DNA of 64,000 nt from NCBI GenBank assembly GCA_963662155.1, contig OY759265.1, forward strand, positions 38,524,048-38,588,047. Direction: 5' to 3'. Positions within the stretch are counted from its first letter, which is position 1. Each line of letters starts with the position of its first letter. The notes under the pieces are model-generated. The model did not search any database. It saw only the letters and a program-made list of their open reading frames with translations, and had not been told where the DNA came from. The position numbers and the translations under genes are program-made. The stretch is from Lamellibrachia columna (lineage: Eukaryota > Annelida > Polychaeta > Sabellida > Siboglinidae). Of this stretch, positions 60,456-64,000 are shown piece by piece.

Positions 60456-61355
60456 CAATGCAAACCACGCCACCACAGGTATGGTAAAGTGAGTAAACGT
60501 CAGAAACTAACGAATTCCCGTCACATTGCAAGCCTCTTCCATCACACGAGCCGCTGTCAATTACTACCACATCCGTTCTGTGCACAGCTGCAATTTCCAG
60601 TAACTGCTGGGGCCCGTTCATTCGTATATACGCCAGGTGGCACTGTACATTGCTGAACTGATCCAACAGAGGGTATTGTCGCAAGGCTGATCGCCATTTT
60701 GGATAGGTTTTTGAAAAAAGTGAGTAGGTTAATTTAAAGTTAAATACAGATAAAACAGAGTTTCCCATTACTTGTACACAAAACCAACGTGGCAAACTTT
60801 ATTGTGTTTTTCCGACACATATGCTAAGCCAGATTTTCATACCAAATGCCTCCGCACGGAGTTACCTTTGATAACAATGAACATTTTAGACAGCATATTT
60901 CCCAAACGTGTTGTTGCTGCTTTTATCACATTCCTGACCTTCTCCATATTCTCATTATGTCACCAAATTATGTCACCAAATTATGCTCTTGTTATTTCAC
61001 AATACTATAAATAATATTACATTGACACTAACATTTTAGAGGCATGACTTTACACATAATTCCTAAAATTGGCTTCATAGTTAAGCTGTAAAATTAGCAA
61101 TCTGGAGAGGACATTTCTTTGACATATAATGTACCATTATGACATGAGGTATGTGTTAATTATTCTTATACATAATTGCAGCACTGAACAAAACAAGAAA
61201 AAAATCCATTGCGCCGAAATCCCCGAAAAACCGAGCTGAGCAGTGTGTCAAAACAGGGCTAGGTAATCTCAAATCGGTTTACAATTGGTTAAGTCACTAA
61301 TAGTTGAATGAGGAGGTAAGTAGGATAAGCGAGGACAAAACGGTCGGGACGTTAT
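60456..61355. other. Stretch with no recognised gene
   Basis: Unique AT-rich sequence apart from the CTCF-like word at 60629. A 15-bp doublet (CACCAAATTATGT) lies near 60962. Confidence 0.45.
60629..60646 (+). promoter_or_regulatory. CTCF-like motif, plus orientation
   Basis: TACGCCAGGTGGCACTGT on the plus strand, close to CCNCCAGGTGGCAGT. Orientation is opposite to the four sites at 28-44 kb. Confidence 0.35.
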
Positions 61356-61360
61356 TACAC

Positions 61361-61546
<186 letters not shown>

Positions 61547-61549
61547 CGC

Positions 61550-63300
61550 TAGCACTGAGGGGTTTCTACTAAATGTTAGGTTTCTTGTAGGAGTGAGCAG
61601 CGCATGTAAATACGCTACACGCGTATATTTCCGGGTTTACACCTAATATTCCAACACACGGGCTTCCTAAAACATTGAAAACCAGATGAACGTTATATAT
61701 AAAATATTAATTAACCTCAATATGTTTTCGTATTAACTAAATGCATTGATGAAACCGGCACGATACATTGTTATGTTATCTTGACATTTCGTCAGAGCTT
61801 CAAATGTATTCAAAACATCGACCATAATTGTAAGATATCGTATTATAACTGCAATGCCCAAATGCCGGAGAAGACATTTGTTTAACGCATGATATGCTAG
61901 TGTGGTAACTGTTCCACATTAAAATCCTTAACTCTACAATAACACGGAATAAAATTTACTAAATAATTTTTTTTTTATTTACTGAAATTTGTAATATATT
62001 ATCTTATAATTCACATTTGCTGGCATTCAAGCTTCTGATGACTTTGAAAACAAGATGGAAATTATCTGAAATTCTCAACTAACCTAATTATTTTCCAATA
62101 TTAGCTAAACATATTGACACAACAGGCTAAGCGCATTGCTATGTTTTACTGACATGTCAACATAGCTGTAAATGCATTAAATATGTTTACCATAGTTATA
62201 ACAAGTGCGTTAAACAAATGTCATCCCCAGAACATCGGTTTAACGCGTGCAAAATCTGTTTTATTTCTCAATGTTACATGTATATTATTCAATCGATGGA
62301 AGTTGACTATATAGTTGATGGTCGAACAAGAACAAGAAAATTTATTTTGACCCCATTAACAATAATTAATTAAAAACAACATTAATATTAATTGTTTTTT
62401 ATAACACAGTTCGAATTAGTTACCATTTTATTGTATAGGCGATACTAGCCAATAAAGCTATTTTATAGTTAAGTTATACTTGTGTAACACTTATTAATTA
62501 ACATATGTCTTCTACAGACATTAAGATTATACCCGTCTACACTGACACAGCCAAAGCCTATGCAACGACATAACACACAGTCATGTATACATATGTATGT
62601 TGTTTGATGTTGTTCTGGAGAGGACATTCCAATTGGCACGCATAAATTAGCAAGCGCAGTTAGAACCATGTTTAAGCATACAAAACAATCCAACAGTGGA
62701 ATATCATATATTAATGTGTACTAACCGCGTATGTATTACTGTTTGGCATTGGATATGTGGGTTTCAACAGAAAATGACACGCATCAGTTTATGATGGCCA
62801 CATAATGTAAACCTAGACACTTGTTGGCTTGGACTTGAGATGCCTAATATATTTTATTGCTACATTTTTATCAGTCGAAATTCATTATTAGTAATATTGA
62901 TGGGTGTCTTTTTGGTGAGGAAATTTAAATTATTTTACGGAAAATGCACCATTAAATAAAAAAATTACTCTATGCCGTATCTACTACTCCAATGTGCACC
63001 ACATTTGTAACGTTTAGCTCACAGATTGATGAGCATTTGAACACAATTGGCTATTGCTGGTTAACTTGCAACACAGTGTTGCAGTGCAGGCTTTAATACT
63101 AACAAAACTGAAGACGGACAATGAAAGTTGACAACACAGAATACTATGTGAATTTTCCTTGATATAAATTCGATGAATTTTCATGAAATTAGTCGTGTAG
63201 GTTCCTTACTATAGCCACTGCATGATAATCGCATTGAATTGATATTACATAATATGTAGTGTGTATATACAGAAAGGGAAAGGGCATTTTGACAAAAGTG
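61550..63300. other. AT-rich stretch, nothing recognised
   Basis: No open frame, repeat or element motif that I can support. Confidence 0.5.
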
Positions 63301-63309
63301 TACATTTTA

Positions 63310-63635
63310 CGTGAAACGCCCTAAGACAAACGCTGGAACTAGAGCTTTCTCGTTTGCCGCGCCAACTTTGCGGAACCCGTTCCCCGTTAGAGTTAAGTCG
63401 GCAAGGAATATAAAGAAAATTGCCGTCACCTAAGAACCCATCTGTTTAAAATAAGTTATCCTCCATAGCTCATCAGCGATCCAACGGTTTTACGACAGCC
63501 TGGAATTGTTCGCCAATAAAAACCGTTTAACCCTTTTGTTTTGTCGCGCTGCTGAGCTTGGGTTTCCGGAGGATTTTAGCGAAACAAAAGTATTTTATTG
63601 TATTGCATTGTATTGTATTAAACGATGCACCTTTG
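63310..63635 (+). pseudogene. LINE 3' end: RT tail, 3' UTR and TTGTA microsatellite
   Basis: The frame reads VKRPKTNAGTRAFSFAAPTL and RNPFPVRVKSARNIKK, then after a frameshift HLRTHLFK and a stop at about 63450. This is the common terminal motif of CR1/Jockey-type ORF2 (TxGxRAFxxAAPxLWNxLP...FKxxLKTHLF). The following 150 bp is the probable 3' UTR, ending in TATTGTATTGCATTGTATTG, the short tandem tail typical of these elements. Only this 3' stub is present, as expected from 5'-truncated insertion. Confidence 0.75.
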
Positions 63636-63738
63636 CTCCAGATATATAATGATAACTGTACTACCACGCACACATATCATAGATTTCCCCATGGTTTTAA
63701 ATATACTTATTTGGTAAATACCACCATGTCGTTGCATC

Positions 63739-63741
<3 letters not shown>

Positions 63742-63814
<73 letters not shown>
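63742..63814. repeat. (AT)n array
   Basis: About 36 AT units. The remaining 185 bp to the window end holds nothing recognised. Confidence 0.95.
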
Positions 63815-63816
<2 letters not shown>

Positions 63817-64000
63817 CAAAGCAGCATTACGTCCAAGTAACCGAACAGCGCAACGTTCAGTCGAAAGATATCTAGTGCAATTATATGTCGTATCACCGTG
63901 GACTATGCATGTGCGAATTAAATTTCATGGAATTTGGAACTGTCAATGCAATTATATATAAGTATGAAATCCTTACAGACTCTTATTATTCGCAAACATG

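Overview
This window looks like non-coding, repeat-rich nuclear DNA from an animal, probably a marine invertebrate; a mollusc would fit, but nothing seen proves it. It has no operons, no bacterial promoter or ribosome-site layout and no long non-repetitive open frame. It does have dinucleotide arrays up to about 220 bp, many minisatellites, and decayed animal-type mobile elements: APE-endonuclease LINEs, a Penelope-like element with GIY-YIG, hAT-like elements with 8-bp target duplications, and a long-TIR DNA element. No complete, convincing host protein-coding gene was found. Most long open frames are translations of tandem repeats that lack stop codons.

Layout. 0-8 kb: three large minisatellites (40-, 60- and 32-bp units, the last with a 7-mer higher-order repeat), an alternating purine/pyrimidine tract and a G-run-rich dispersed repeat. 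8-12 kb: copies of dispersed repeat family A and a minus-strand CR1/Rex-like LINE interrupted by a 150-bp perfect palindrome centred on (AT)n. 14-19 kb: repeat family B, a (TG)110 array, a 1.7-kb long-TIR element carrying a broken gene, and a 63-bp minisatellite built from the C-terminal codons of a LINE reverse transcriptase. 20-26 kb: a CT-rich kilobase, a plus-strand LINE with an internal 180-bp duplication, an unrecognised broken exon-like frame, and a second family B copy whose 26-bp segment has expanded to 30 copies. 28-37 kb: a Penelope-like element with inverted terminal repeats, a minus-strand LINE (32.9-33.7 kb) and a plus-strand RTE-like LINE (33.7-36.4 kb) lying head to head. 37.8-38.3 and 48.8-49.4 kb: two CpG-rich blocks with consensus splice donors, the best candidates for promoters or first exons of host genes extending beyond or sparsely through the window. 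39.9-40.7 kb: a family A copy with 14 tandem 30-bp units. 46-58 kb: more LINE fragments, an LTR-like segment, two hAT-like elements with recognisable 8-bp target duplications, and a compound microsatellite of about 500 bp. 58-64 kb: short minisatellites, a (GGGT)n-type tract, (ACGC)n, and a LINE 3' end.

The most interesting pattern is that several minisatellites were seeded inside mobile elements. The 26-bp, 30-bp, 63-bp, 61-bp and 67-bp arrays and the 180-bp duplication all lie in, or directly against, recognisable dispersed repeats. For two of them (26-bp and 30-bp) a related copy elsewhere in the same window holds the same segment only once. Assignments of mobile-element families rest on motifs read by eye from translations; no database search was possible.
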